The notes beneath the pieces are model-generated. The model searched no databases, was not told where the DNA came from, and saw nothing but the letters and a program-made list of their open reading frames with translations. The translations under genes were made by a program, and so were the position numbers. A stretch of 64,000 bases of DNA, from contig NZ_JAUFPS010000005.1 in the NCBI RefSeq assembly GCF_030409315.1, forward strand, positions 1-64,000. The letters are read 5' to 3'. This document shows, in pieces, positions 45,291-53,164 of the stretch; position 1 is the first letter of the stretch; each line of letters opens with the position of its first letter. The stretch is from Mucilaginibacter flavus. GTDB taxonomy: Bacteria; Bacteroidota; Bacteroidia; Sphingobacteriales; Sphingobacteriaceae.

Positions 45291-45869
45291 ATGAAGAAAC
45301 GAATTGCCATTTTTGCTTCAGGTTCGGGCTCAAACGCCCAAAAGTTAATGGAGCATTTTAAACGCAATGCCGAAGCCGAAGTTGTACTGATACTCACCAA
45401 CAACCCGCAAGCCTACGTATTACAGCGTGCCGACAATTTTGAAGTGCCATCGCACATATTTACCCGCAAAGAATTTTTTGACACCGATGATGTGATCCGC
45501 CTGCTTAAAAACCTGCAGGTTGATTTAATTGTATTGGCCGGCTTTTTATGGCTTGTACCCGGTTCATTATTAAAAGCATTCCCTAATAAAATCATTAACC
45601 TGCACCCTTCCCTGCTACCCAAATACGGCGGCAAAGGCATGTATGGCGATAACGTGCACAAAGCCATCCTGGCTGCCGGCGAAGAAGAAGGCGGCATTAC
45701 CATCCATTTTGTAAACGAAAACTTTGACGAAGGCGAGATCATCCACCAATCGAAATTTAAGATTGAACCAGGCGATAACCTGGAGATGGTAAAATTTAAA
45801 GGCCAGCAATTAGAGCACCTGCATTTCCCGAAAGTGGTGGAAGCCCTGATAAAAAAGATGAACAGGTAA
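45291..45869 (+). CDS. purN: Phosphoribosylglycinamide formyltransferase
   Basis: Third step of de novo purine synthesis, using 10-formyl-tetrahydrofolate. 192 residues. Residues for catalysis are all present: Asn103 and His105 (INLHPSLLPKYGG) and Asp146 (NENFDEGEII). The phosphate-binding ASGSGSN is at 10-15. Other pur genes are not nearby. Confidence 0.95.
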   Translation: MKKRIAIFASGSGSNAQKLMEHFKRNAEAEVVLILTNNPQAYVLQRADNFEVPSHIFTRKEFFDTDDVIRLLKNLQVDLIVLAGFLWLVPGSLLKAFPNKIINLHPSLLPKYGGKGMYGDNVHKAILAAGEEEGGITIHFVNENFDEGEIIHQSKFKIEPGDNLEMVKFKGQQLEHLHFPKVVEALIKKMNR

Positions 45870-45924
45870 CGCGATTTAATGATTTTATAAGATTAACAAG
45901 ATTTTTAATTGCAATTGACTTGTA

Positions 45925-46024
45925 AAAAATCCTGTCAATCTAAAAAAATCTGCTTAATCAAGGTTCAGACAAAATCACTTGCACATCAAAAAACCTTAAC
46001 TCTTGATTCTAATCTCTTGATTCT
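45925..46024. repeat. Repeats overlapping the MutS-like stop codon
   Basis: One TTCAGACAAAATC-type copy (45928-45975), then an AACTCTTGATTCTAATCTCTTGATTCTT arm (45997-46024) that runs into the MutS-like gene. On that strand the repeat encodes the last residues ESRD and the TAG stop. Confidence 0.8.
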
Positions 46025-47841
46025 TCTTCCTCCTCTACATTAATCCCAATTTGCTTTAATAACAACGACGCGTTAAAGGTTTTGCATTCGCCGTGTTTAA
46101 TTTTGTAATCAAAAAGCATTTCGCCGTTTTTAACCTGGATATCGAAATAGTAATTCCGTACATAATCGGGATAGGTATCTTCTAAACGGGCTATTTGCAA
46201 ATCGTGAGTGGCCACCATGCCTACGCCTTTTTTGGCTATCAGTTGTTCTATTACCGCTTTCGATCCACGGTATTTGTCAACAGAATTGGTGCCGCGCAAC
46301 ATTTCATCTATCAGGAAAAACACTTTAGTTTCTGTTTGTACGGCGGCAAGCAGCATTTGTAAACGATCAAGCTCGGCTTTAAAGGTTGAGGTACTTTCGT
46401 TAAGCGAATCTTTAATACGCATATAGCTTATGATGGTGATTACAGATACCCGCATACTTTTGGCACATACCGGCGCACCGCAAAGGGCCAGTACTGTATT
46501 AATACCGATAGTACGCAAAAAGGTGCTTTTGCCTGCCATGTTTGATCCGGTAATAATATCCACCTTAAAGGCATCATCAAGTTCGTAATCGTTTTTTACT
46601 CGTTTAAACTCGTCAATAAGTGGGTGCGCTATTTCTTTGGCTATAATGGTGTAGGATTCCTCATCTATAATTTCGGGATAAGTATAGCCGGGGTTATTGA
46701 TAGCTAAACCGGCTAAGCCCATAATGGCTTCAAATTCGGCGATAACATTAAAGGCAACTTCCAGGCTTTCGTGATTGCGGCGTTTCCAGTTTTCAATGGC
46801 GATAATGTGGCGGATATCCCAAATAAAAAACACATTGAGGATAAAGCTCACAAACAGATTTAAACGGGAGTTTAACTTACCAATAAGTTTAGATAGCTGC
46901 CTGATCTGGCTCGAAACCGACTCATTACCCGCACGTTTAATTCGCCCGGCTAATGCCTGGTTATATGGAGCTTCCCAGCTTTCATTTTGAATGGCTTCAA
47001 AAGCTAAAGCATACAAAGCAAGCGACGCGCCAATTTTACCGGCAATCAGATCGGCCCGCTCAACCAGTTTGGCTCTTGAACTCACCAAACGGTTATTAGC
47101 AAAAGCTATCAGTACAGTAACATACCTTGCAGGCGCGTAAAATATACTGAACGCAATGAGTGCCAGCATGATATAAGGCGCGGCCTGGCTATAGATGGTT
47201 AAAAACTTTTCGTTCTTAATTTCAACAGTAGCCTTTAAATAGGTTATCAGGTTTTTGATATGATCGGCAGGTTGTTTTAAGCCGAATAACAACAGAGTTT
47301 GAAAATTCAGCTTCCAATCGTTTTTCCCCGCTATTTCTTTTACGGCCTGCTGCCTTTGCAAAATGGTTTGCTTATCGGCAGGAGCATCAAGCCATTTGGC
47401 CAGTTTATGATTACCCGGAGCTGCACTTGAACGGTTTATTAAATGAAACAGCGACCGGCTGCCATAAATATCCAAATCCGACGTGTAAAAATGTTTATCG
47501 TTGTTAAACATCGCACCATCATCATAAATATTGGTGCGGTGCAAAGTGTTCGCTATCTCGTTTTCGTTAACTTTTTTCAAGTCGGTATAGTACCGCTTAA
47601 GTTGTTCAAATTTACTTTGCTGCCTCACCAGCCATGCAAACCAAAAAACAGAACCCAACAGACAAAAAGCAAAGATCAGGATTTCGTTCTGAACTACGGC
47701 CAGGTATATTGAAAATATCAGGAAGCCAAAAACAAGCAATCGCTGCAAAGAATATTTGTTGGCCAGTTTTTCGTATTGGTTAGCTTGCTCAAGCGCGGTA
47801 TCCGCCCGTTGTTGGTAATCACTTATAATATCCTGTTCCAT
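46009..47841 (-). CDS. Membrane-anchored MutS-like ATPase
   Basis: 610 residues with only the core and ATPase parts of the MutS fold, no mismatch-recognition domain. Membrane helices are predicted at about 34-50 and 54-72, with two more (222-246 and 329-346), so it seems fixed to the inner membrane. The ATPase is intact: Walker A GSNMAGKST (432-440), Walker B VFFLIDEM (Asp512, Glu513), signature-like STFKAELDRL and the MVATHDLQ loop. Such MutS-family membrane proteins are widespread in Bacteroidota, but I know of no established role. Its last four residues and stop come from a dispersed repeat. Confidence 0.85.
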   Translation of the reverse strand: MEQDIISDYQQRADTALEQANQYEKLANKYSLQRLLVFGFLIFSIYLAVVQNEILIFAFCLLGSVFWFAWLVRQQSKFEQLKRYYTDLKKVNENEIANTLHRTNIYDDGAMFNNDKHFYTSDLDIYGSRSLFHLINRSSAAPGNHKLAKWLDAPADKQTILQRQQAVKEIAGKNDWKLNFQTLLLFGLKQPADHIKNLITYLKATVEIKNEKFLTIYSQAAPYIMLALIAFSIFYAPARYVTVLIAFANNRLVSSRAKLVERADLIAGKIGASLALYALAFEAIQNESWEAPYNQALAGRIKRAGNESVSSQIRQLSKLIGKLNSRLNLFVSFILNVFFIWDIRHIIAIENWKRRNHESLEVAFNVIAEFEAIMGLAGLAINNPGYTYPEIIDEESYTIIAKEIAHPLIDEFKRVKNDYELDDAFKVDIITGSNMAGKSTFLRTIGINTVLALCGAPVCAKSMRVSVITIISYMRIKDSLNESTSTFKAELDRLQMLLAAVQTETKVFFLIDEMLRGTNSVDKYRGSKAVIEQLIAKKGVGMVATHDLQIARLEDTYPDYVRNYYFDIQVKNGEMLFDYKIKHGECKTFNASLLLKQIGINVEEEEESRD

Positions 47842-47905
47842 CGGTAAAAAAAGTTGGGGCTAAATAAACACTAATATTTTAAATAAACGTTTATTTGTTT
47901 CAGAT

Positions 47906-48379
47906 ATGAAGATCACGTTTTTAACCGTTGGCAAAACCGAGGATGCTTACCTGAAAGAAGGCATCGAAAAATATGTTAAGCGACTGAAGCATTACACCAA
48001 ATTGGAATTGATTGAACTAAACGAACTAAAAAACACCAAAGCGCTTACCCCCGATCAGCAAAAAGCCAAAGAGGCCGAAATAATCCTGAAAAAAATCACC
48101 CCGCTCGATCATGTGGTGTTAATGGACGAAAAAGGCACCGAATACACTTCCACCCAATTTGCAGCCTACATCAACAAACGGGAAATCAGCTCATCGGCCA
48201 CGCTTATTTTTATTATCGGTGGGCCTTATGGTTTCGATCAATCCGTTTATCAGAGAGCCAATGATAAAATATCCCTATCGCGCATGACCTTCTCGCACCA
48301 GATGGTACGCCTGTTTTTTGTAGAGCAGCTATACCGTGCCTACACCATTATGAAAGGCGAACCGTATCATCACGAGTAG
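47906..48379 (+). CDS. rlmH: 23S rRNA pseudouridine-1915 N3-methyltransferase
   Basis: SPOUT methyltransferase that methylates pseudouridine 1915 in 70S ribosomes. 157 residues, normal. The trefoil-knot SAM site is evident in FIIGGPYGF and the C-terminal SLSRMTFSHQMVRLFFVEQLYRA, followed by GEPYHHE at the end. Divergent from the MutS-like gene by 64 bases. Confidence 0.95.
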   Translation: MKITFLTVGKTEDAYLKEGIEKYVKRLKHYTKLELIELNELKNTKALTPDQQKAKEAEIILKKITPLDHVVLMDEKGTEYTSTQFAAYINKREISSSATLIFIIGGPYGFDQSVYQRANDKISLSRMTFSHQMVRLFFVEQLYRAYTIMKGEPYHHE

Positions 48380-48540
48380 ATGTGCAGATACTATTAGATG
48401 TGCAGATTTCAGATGTGCAAATATGCAGATGAATTTTATGACAAATGATTTAAATTGTGTTGATTTTCAAATTCGTGTGTTTATGAAAATCTGATTAAGA
48501 CGAACAATCTGCACATTTGAAATCCGCATATCTGCACATT
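48379..48540. repeat. Inverted TGTGCAGAT arms between rlmH and the CDF gene
   Basis: Forward units (GATGTGCAGATACTATTAGATGTGCAGATTTCAGATGTGC, 48379-48420) begin at the rlmH stop. The inverse (AATCTGCACATTTGAAATCCGCATATCTGCACATT, 48507-48541) ends just before the CDF promoter. Confidence 0.8.
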
Positions 48541-48547
48541 TTTTCCC

Positions 48548-48555
48548 TACCTTTG
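48548..48555 (+). promoter_or_regulatory. -7 promoter element of the CDF gene
   Basis: TACCTTTG matches TAnnTTTG and ends 4 bases before ATG 48560, so the mRNA would be nearly leaderless. Confidence 0.6.
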
Positions 48556-48559
48556 CCGC

Positions 48560-49489
48560 ATGTCAGCACACGATCATTCACATGCACACGGTCACCACCA
48601 CCATGACCACGCCCCCAAGTTAGATCATTTAAATACCGCCTTTATCATCGGTATTATCCTTAACTCGGCCTTTGTGGTTATTGAAGCTGTTGCGGGTTTC
48701 ATCACCCATTCCCTATCACTATTAACCGATGCCGGGCATAACTTAAGCGATGTGGCTTCGCTCGCCCTGGCTTTATTAGCCTTTAAATTGACCAAAGTAA
48801 GCGCTAATAGCAAGTATACGTATGGCTATAAAAGATCAACCATTATTGTATCCTTCTTTAATGCTATGATCCTTTTTGTGGCGGTTGGTTTTATTATTTA
48901 CGAGGCCATTATGCGCTTCATGAACCCCGAAATTGTATCGGGCGGCACCATGGCGTGGGTGGCTTTCATCGGCATAGGCATTAACGCCTTTACTGCCTGG
49001 CTTTTTGTGAAAGATAAAGATACCGACCTTAACGTGAAAGGTGCTTACCTGCACATGGCTGTTGATGCTATTGTATCTTTCGGCGTGGTAATATCCGGCG
49101 TTATCATTTACTTCACCAAAATTTACTGGATAGATAGCGTAGTAAGTATCATTATAGCGGTTGTGATATTACGCGGCACCTGGAGCCTGCTGAAAGATAG
49201 TCTGCGTTTGGAAATGGATGGCGTACCTGCCGAAATGGACCTTGAAAAGATCAAAACAGAACTCATGAAAGGTAAAGGTGTAGTAGATGTTCATCACATG
49301 CACGTTTGGGCGCTCAGCACTACCGAAAACGCCCTTACCGCCCACCTGGTGATCAGTCCGGATGCGATGTCGCAGTTCGATAATATTAAACACGATCTGC
49401 GTCACCGTTTAGAGCATTTAGAAATTAGCCACGCCACGTTTGAACCGGAGTTTTCTGATAAGAAATGCGAGCAGCCGGAGTGTTTGTAA
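48560..49489 (+). CDS. Cation diffusion facilitator, zinc-type exporter
   Basis: 309-residue CzcD/ZitB-like antiporter that exports Zn2+ (possibly Co2+ or Cd2+) for protons. The N-terminus is His-rich (HDHSHAHGHHHHDH). Six membrane helices follow, with the metal site formed by His60 and Asp64 in helix 2 (DAGHNLSD) and the His/Asp pair in helix 5 (YLHMAVDAIVS). A C-terminal cytoplasmic domain includes VHHMHVWALS and ends with a Cys pair, KKCEQPECL. Four-residue spacing of the site and the His-rich tail favour zinc. Confidence 0.92.
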   Translation: MSAHDHSHAHGHHHHDHAPKLDHLNTAFIIGIILNSAFVVIEAVAGFITHSLSLLTDAGHNLSDVASLALALLAFKLTKVSANSKYTYGYKRSTIIVSFFNAMILFVAVGFIIYEAIMRFMNPEIVSGGTMAWVAFIGIGINAFTAWLFVKDKDTDLNVKGAYLHMAVDAIVSFGVVISGVIIYFTKIYWIDSVVSIIIAVVILRGTWSLLKDSLRLEMDGVPAEMDLEKIKTELMKGKGVVDVHHMHVWALSTTENALTAHLVISPDAMSQFDNIKHDLRHRLEHLEISHATFEPEFSDKKCEQPECL

Positions 49490-49550
49490 GGCGTTAAGTA
49501 GTACTTTATACCTTGCCAGCTAAAATTATAACAACACCTAATATTGCGTC

Positions 49551-49635
49551 ATGCTGATTTCAGCACCTCACTTGCAAAATATACTATATGCCGATGTCTT
49601 GTCCTGAGAGTTTCCGAAACAAGTTCGGGATGACT
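49551..49635. repeat. GTCATGCTGA-type dispersed repeat
   Basis: GTCATGCTGATTTCAGCACCTCACTTGC at the left and CCGAAACAAGTTCGGGATGAC at the right. Same family as 12836-12930. Confidence 0.7.
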
Positions 49636-49704
49636 TCATTCGACTTTAATTGTGTTATTCATTTCAAATAATTCTTGTTACCTTAAACCATTATTTAACC
49701 TGTA

Positions 49705-50112
49705 ATGAAATCAACAAGAAGAAAATTTATAACCACCACAGCCGCCCTGGCAGCAGGAACGGCAGTAGCATCAGCATTACCTATGACAGATCAAAAAGAA
49801 GAATGGCCGGTAGTACATCATGTGTTTTTCTGGCTTAAAAACCCTGGCTCAATTGAAGACAGGGACAAATTAGTTGCCGGCGTTAAAACGCTTTCAAAAA
49901 TAGAAACCATTAAAAAATTAAAGGTTGGCATAGTAGCCAGTACCGAAAAACGGGATGTAGTTGATAATAGCTGGGCAGTATCTGAGCTAATGTTTTTCAG
50001 TGATCTTGCAGGTCAGGCTACTTACCAAAGTCACCCTATCCACCTGGAATTTATTAAAAATTGCAGCCACCTTTGGGAAAAGGTAATTGTATATGACGCG
50101 ATTGACGCGTAG
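49705..50112 (+). CDS. Exported Dabb-domain protein
   Basis: 135 residues. The N-terminus TRRKFITTTAALAAGTAVASA looks like a Tat signal (twin Arg, then a moderately hydrophobic stretch), so the protein is probably exported folded. The rest is one stress-responsive A/B barrel (Dabb) domain: VVHHVFFWLKNPGS, LVAGVKTLSKIETIKKLKVG, and YQSHPIHLEFIKNCSHLWEKVIVYD with the conserved Y-x-x-H-P-x-H. Dabb domains form dimers with ligand pockets; substrate unknown. Confidence 0.88.
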   Translation: MKSTRRKFITTTAALAAGTAVASALPMTDQKEEWPVVHHVFFWLKNPGSIEDRDKLVAGVKTLSKIETIKKLKVGIVASTEKRDVVDNSWAVSELMFFSDLAGQATYQSHPIHLEFIKNCSHLWEKVIVYDAIDA

Positions 50113-50129
50113 GCATTAGAATTAAAATC

Positions 50130-50270
50130 CCGCGAGGTTAGCGCAGCGTAACTCGTGGGTAAACCTGGGTAAGCTTTTAGCTTACGGCACCAAACAGGAT
50201 TCGATTTTTGTAGTGTTTAGCTGAAATCTGCAACCATGATACTCACGAGCTGAAAGCTCGCGAAAGCAGT
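50130..50270. repeat. CGCGAGGTTAGCGCAGC...CTCGCGAAAG repeat
   Basis: CCCGCGAGGTTAGCGCAGCGTAACTCGTGGG at the left and ACTCACGAGCTGAAAGCTCGCGAAAGC at the right are loosely inverted. It is another member of the word-like repeats, before the shared terminator. Confidence 0.6.
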
Positions 50271-50273
50271 TAT

Positions 50274-50314
50274 AAAATAAGAAAGCCCCGGTAAAACCAG
50301 GGCTTTCTTATTTT
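50274..50314. terminator. Bidirectional terminator between convergent genes
   Basis: Perfect 15-bp stem AAAATAAGAAAGCCC (50274-50288) / GGGCTTTCTTATTTT (50300-50314). A and T tracts lie on both sides, so it can serve both the Dabb gene and the DUF5606 gene. Confidence 0.9.
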
Positions 50315-50326
50315 ATAGTAAATCGC

Positions 50327-50842
50327 TTATGCTTTTTTAGCAGGCACTTTTTTAGCTTTTGCTTTTGGCGCTTCGGCAACCGGCTCTGGTTCTACCGCAA
50401 CAACTTCGGCAACCGGCTCTTCTACGGCAGGCGCTTCCGGCGCAGGGGCCTGGGTTGGGTCGGCTTCATCAAATAATGGCAGCTCTTTTAATAGCTGGAA
50501 CCATGAAATGATCTTTTTCATATCAGAGGCGTAAACTTTTTCCTCATCATGGGTAGGTGCTACTTCGTAAAAGAAGGTACGCAATATTTTGCCATCAGCC
50601 TTGGCATCAGGAACTTTTGAAGCCGATTTCATCTGCTCAAAAACATCAGTTAGCCTGATATCATCCTCTGTACCAAAAATGGTGATCTCGCTCAGGGCGG
50701 CTAATTTAGCTGTTGACAGGTTAGCTACCAGCTTTGTTTTTTGAGCATCAAGACTCTCCAGTACATAACCGGTTTTATTTTGTGCCAAAGCTCTCCACAA
50801 GCCCGGTTTGCCGGATACGGCTACAATTCCTTGTAAATTCAT
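50327..50842 (-). CDS. DUF5606-family protein
   Basis: 171 residues, cytoplasmic. The N-terminal 135 residues match DUF5606 as I recall it: NLQGIVAVSGKPGLWRAL, TGYVLESLD and DMKKIISWFQLLKELPLF. The tail (about 140-171) is low complexity, rich in Ala, Pro, Glu, Val and Lys, ending KAKAKKVPAKKA. Domain function is unknown. The cyclophilin gene upstream is on the same strand. Confidence 0.85.
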   Translation of the reverse strand: MNLQGIVAVSGKPGLWRALAQNKTGYVLESLDAQKTKLVANLSTAKLAALSEITIFGTEDDIRLTDVFEQMKSASKVPDAKADGKILRTFFYEVAPTHDEEKVYASDMKKIISWFQLLKELPLFDEADPTQAPAPEAPAVEEPVAEVVAVEPEPVAEAPKAKAKKVPAKKA

Positions 50843-50849
50843 TTTTATT

Positions 50850-50943
50850 GGTTGATTAGGTGAATGGTTGATTAGGTTGATTGAGTTAAGTGGTTGATTA
50901 AGTTTTGCTTTTTAACCTAATCAACTCAATCAACCTAATCAAC
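50850..50943. repeat. GGTTGATTAGGTTGATTGAG inverted repeat
   Basis: Left arm 50850-50890 (tandem GGTTGATTAGG units) and right arm 50912-50943 (complement) form a long imperfect stem with a loop of about 20 bases between the cyclophilin stop and the DUF5606 start. Same family as the polA end. Confidence 0.85.
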
Positions 50944-50957
50944 TACTCACCATAAAA

Positions 50958-51395
50958 CTATTCCTCTATTACTTCGATGCTTAAAATTTTATCGCCCTGG
51001 CGGATAGCGTCAACTACGTCAACGTTTTCAATCACTTTACCAAACACGGTGTGGTTACGATCTAAGTGAGCAGTGTTTGCACGGTTGTGGCAGATAAAAA
51101 ACTGTGAGCTACCAGTGTTACGACCAGCATGAGCCATTGATAACACACCACGATCATGGTATTGGTTTTCGCCGGTTAATTCGCAATCAATTTTGTAACC
51201 TGCACCGCCTGCACCTGTACCGGTTGGATCGCCACCCTGTACCATAAAGTTAGGGATAACACGGTGAAAGATAACACCATCGTAAAAGTTTGATTTTGCT
51301 AATTTTTTAAAGTTAGCTACGGTATTTGGGGCATCATTGTCGTAAAACTCTACGGTCATGTCGCCTTTTTCGGTTTTAATTATTGCTTTGCTCAT
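50958..51395 (-). CDS. Peptidyl-prolyl cis-trans isomerase, cyclophilin type
   Basis: About 145 residues from ATG 51395 (MSKAIIKTEKG). Catalyses proline isomerisation in the cytoplasm, as no signal is seen. The active site is typical: FHRVIPNFMVQGGDPTGTG with the catalytic Arg, SMAHAGRNTGSSQFFICH, LDRNHTVFG. The frame opens at 51428, but the -7 element at 51426-51433 overlaps that start. Confidence 0.95.
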   Translation of the reverse strand: MSKAIIKTEKGDMTVEFYDNDAPNTVANFKKLAKSNFYDGVIFHRVIPNFMVQGGDPTGTGAGGAGYKIDCELTGENQYHDRGVLSMAHAGRNTGSSQFFICHNRANTAHLDRNHTVFGKVIENVDVVDAIRQGDKILSIEVIEE

Positions 51396-51425
51396 TTTAT
51401 TAAATGTTTTTTTGAAAACAGTTGG

Positions 51426-51433
51426 CAAAGGTA
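51426..51433 (-). promoter_or_regulatory. -7 promoter element of the cyclophilin gene
   Basis: The minus strand reads TACCTTTG (TAnnTTTG), 30 bases before ATG 51395. Confidence 0.55.
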
Positions 51434-51602
51434 AGTAAAAAAGGAGAAAGGAGAAAAGACTTTGGGACTATTAGACTTTTGGATTATTGGACTTTTGGAC
51501 GAAGGAAGGAAAGACAAAAGATAAAGGACCAGGCATCTGTGGTAATACATTCCCCGTTTATTCGTTACATTTGATAATCCACATTTATAACAACGTCGAA
51601 TA

Positions 51603-52916
51603 GTGATTCATCAACCATATAAAAAGCGCCTTTCACCTTTCACCTTTCGCCTTTTACCTGCAATACGGCTTTTAGCTTTGAGCCTTTTGCTTTTAGCTCC
51701 TCTCCTAACCCGGGCTGCATCTATCCTGCTGCCTATGGATGATGAGCAAAAAGACCATCTTAAATCGTACGGGATCGCATTTCTGGCTTTAAAGAATGGC
51801 GAGGAAGTGGATTGGCTGCTCAATTACCGGGGTGGCAGTTTTTTGATGAAGTACGATCAAAAGATTGAGGAGGAATGCAAAATTCGCGGGGTAAGTTACC
51901 AGGTGCTGGCCGATGCCAAGGTGAGCGAGATTGTAAGCGAGGTGAGCGATCCCTCAGTAAACATGGATTTGGTTAAGTTAGAGAAAGCGCCTAAAATGGC
52001 GGTGTACTCGCCAAAAAACAAACTGCCCTGGGACGATGCAGTTACCCTGGTTTTAAAATATGCCGAAATCCCTTACGATGTGGTTTACGATGAAGAAGTA
52101 GTACGGGGCGATTTACCCAAATACGATTGGCTTCACCTGCACCATGAGGATTTTACCGGCCAGTACAGCAAGTTTTACGGCGCCTTCAGGTTTGCGCAAT
52201 GGTATACCGATGATGTGAAGGGACAGGAAGCTTTGGCCCACAAACTTGGCTTTAAAAAGGTATCGCAAATGAAATTAGCCGTTGCCAAAAACATCCGTGA
52301 TTTTTGCGCCGGCGGAGGGTTCCTGTTTGCCATGTGTTCTGGCACCGATACTTTTGATATCGCCCTGGCATCAGCCAATACAGATATTTGCGAACGCATG
52401 TTTGATGGCGATGCCGCCGATCCGGATGCCCAATCAAAACTGGATTTTACGCAAACCTTCGCGTTTCAGAATTTCACGCTGGATATGAACCCGATGTCGC
52501 ACCAGTTTAGCAATATCGATGTAACCACCACCCGACAGGTTGAACGTACCCGCGATTTTTTTACGCTGTTTGATTTTTCGGCCAAATGGGATGTGGTGCC
52601 CAGTATGCTCACCCAGGATCACGACAAGGTGATTAAAGGTTTCATGGGCCTTACCACGGCCTATAACAAAAGTATGCTGAAACCAGGCGTAACCATTATG
52701 GGCGAAATGAAAACTGCCAACGAAGCCCGCTACATCCACGGCGAGTTTGGCAAAGGCCAATGGACCTTTTACGGCGGCCACGACCCCGAAGACTACCAAC
52801 ACGCCGTAGGCGACCCACCAACGGATCTTAAACTACACCCCAATTCGGCCGGCTACCGGCTGATTTTAAACAATGTGCTTTTCCCGGCGGCAAAGAAGAA
52901 GAAACAGAAAACGTGA
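51603..52916 (+). CDS. Secreted amidotransferase-like protein with repeat-encoded signal peptide
   Basis: 437 residues from GTG 51603. I recall similar Bacteroidota proteins being called 'asparagine synthetase B', but no synthetase domain is visible. The body looks like a class I amidotransferase fold, with a nucleophile-elbow-like FLFAMCSGTD (Cys245) after an FCAGGG strand. Downstream is FYGGHDPEDYQHA, as in ThuA-like folds, with a basic tail KKKKQKT. The presumed signal (residues 10-39; RLLALSLLLLAPLLTRAA) is encoded by the CCTTTCGCC repeat (51629-51705). Export is inferred from that segment. If the true start is downstream, ATG 51736 (MDDEQKD) is the alternative and would make it cytoplasmic. 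Confidence 0.7.
   Translation: MIHQPYKKRLSPFTFRLLPAIRLLALSLLLLAPLLTRAASILLPMDDEQKDHLKSYGIAFLALKNGEEVDWLLNYRGGSFLMKYDQKIEEECKIRGVSYQVLADAKVSEIVSEVSDPSVNMDLVKLEKAPKMAVYSPKNKLPWDDAVTLVLKYAEIPYDVVYDEEVVRGDLPKYDWLHLHHEDFTGQYSKFYGAFRFAQWYTDDVKGQEALAHKLGFKKVSQMKLAVAKNIRDFCAGGGFLFAMCSGTDTFDIALASANTDICERMFDGDAADPDAQSKLDFTQTFAFQNFTLDMNPMSHQFSNIDVTTTRQVERTRDFFTLFDFSAKWDVVPSMLTQDHDKVIKGFMGLTTAYNKSMLKPGVTIMGEMKTANEARYIHGEFGKGQWTFYGGHDPEDYQHAVGDPPTDLKLHPNSAGYRLILNNVLFPAAKKKKQKT
51620..51705 (+). repeat. CCTTTCGCC-family repeat inside the 51603 start region
   Basis: CGCCTTTCACCTTTCACC, then the 18-mer ACCTTTCGCCTTTTACCT shared with 4650-4760, then GGCTTTTAGCTTTGAGCC. Here the 18-mer reads T-F-R-L-L-P, a different frame from the lipoprotein at 4190. 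Confidence 0.8.
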
Positions 52917-52931
52917 TTTAGTAGTAAGATT

Positions 52932-53163
52932 TTTTGATGTGCAGATATGCAGATTTCAGATGTGCAGATGAATTTGTCTGAACCGGGATTGAACAGATTC
53001 ATCAGTTTTTTTGGATTTTTGGAAAAAGAATCCTGTTAATCCTTTAATCCGATAAATCCCGGTTCAGAAAAAATTCTGTTAATCCTTAAATTCCAAAAAT
53101 TCAGGTTTCAGACAAATCGGGCTAAAACTGTCTTAGCTCTTGATTCTTGTCTCTTGATTCTCT
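52932..53163. repeat. Repeat cluster between the 51603 gene and the porin gene
   Basis: TGATGTGCAGATATGCAGATTTCAGATGTGCAGATG (52936-52971), then an inverted pair of the TTCAGACAAA family (GTCTGAACCGGGATT at 52976, AATCCCGGTTCAGA at 53053), a second unit ending TTTCAGACAAATC, and a CTCTTGATTCTTGTCTCTTGATTCTC arm ending at the porin stop. Confidence 0.8.
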
Positions 53164-53164
53164 T

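Noticed and set aside
51603..52916. Asparagine synthetase B
   Set aside because: No glutaminase or synthetase domain is visible; only an amidotransferase-like elbow.
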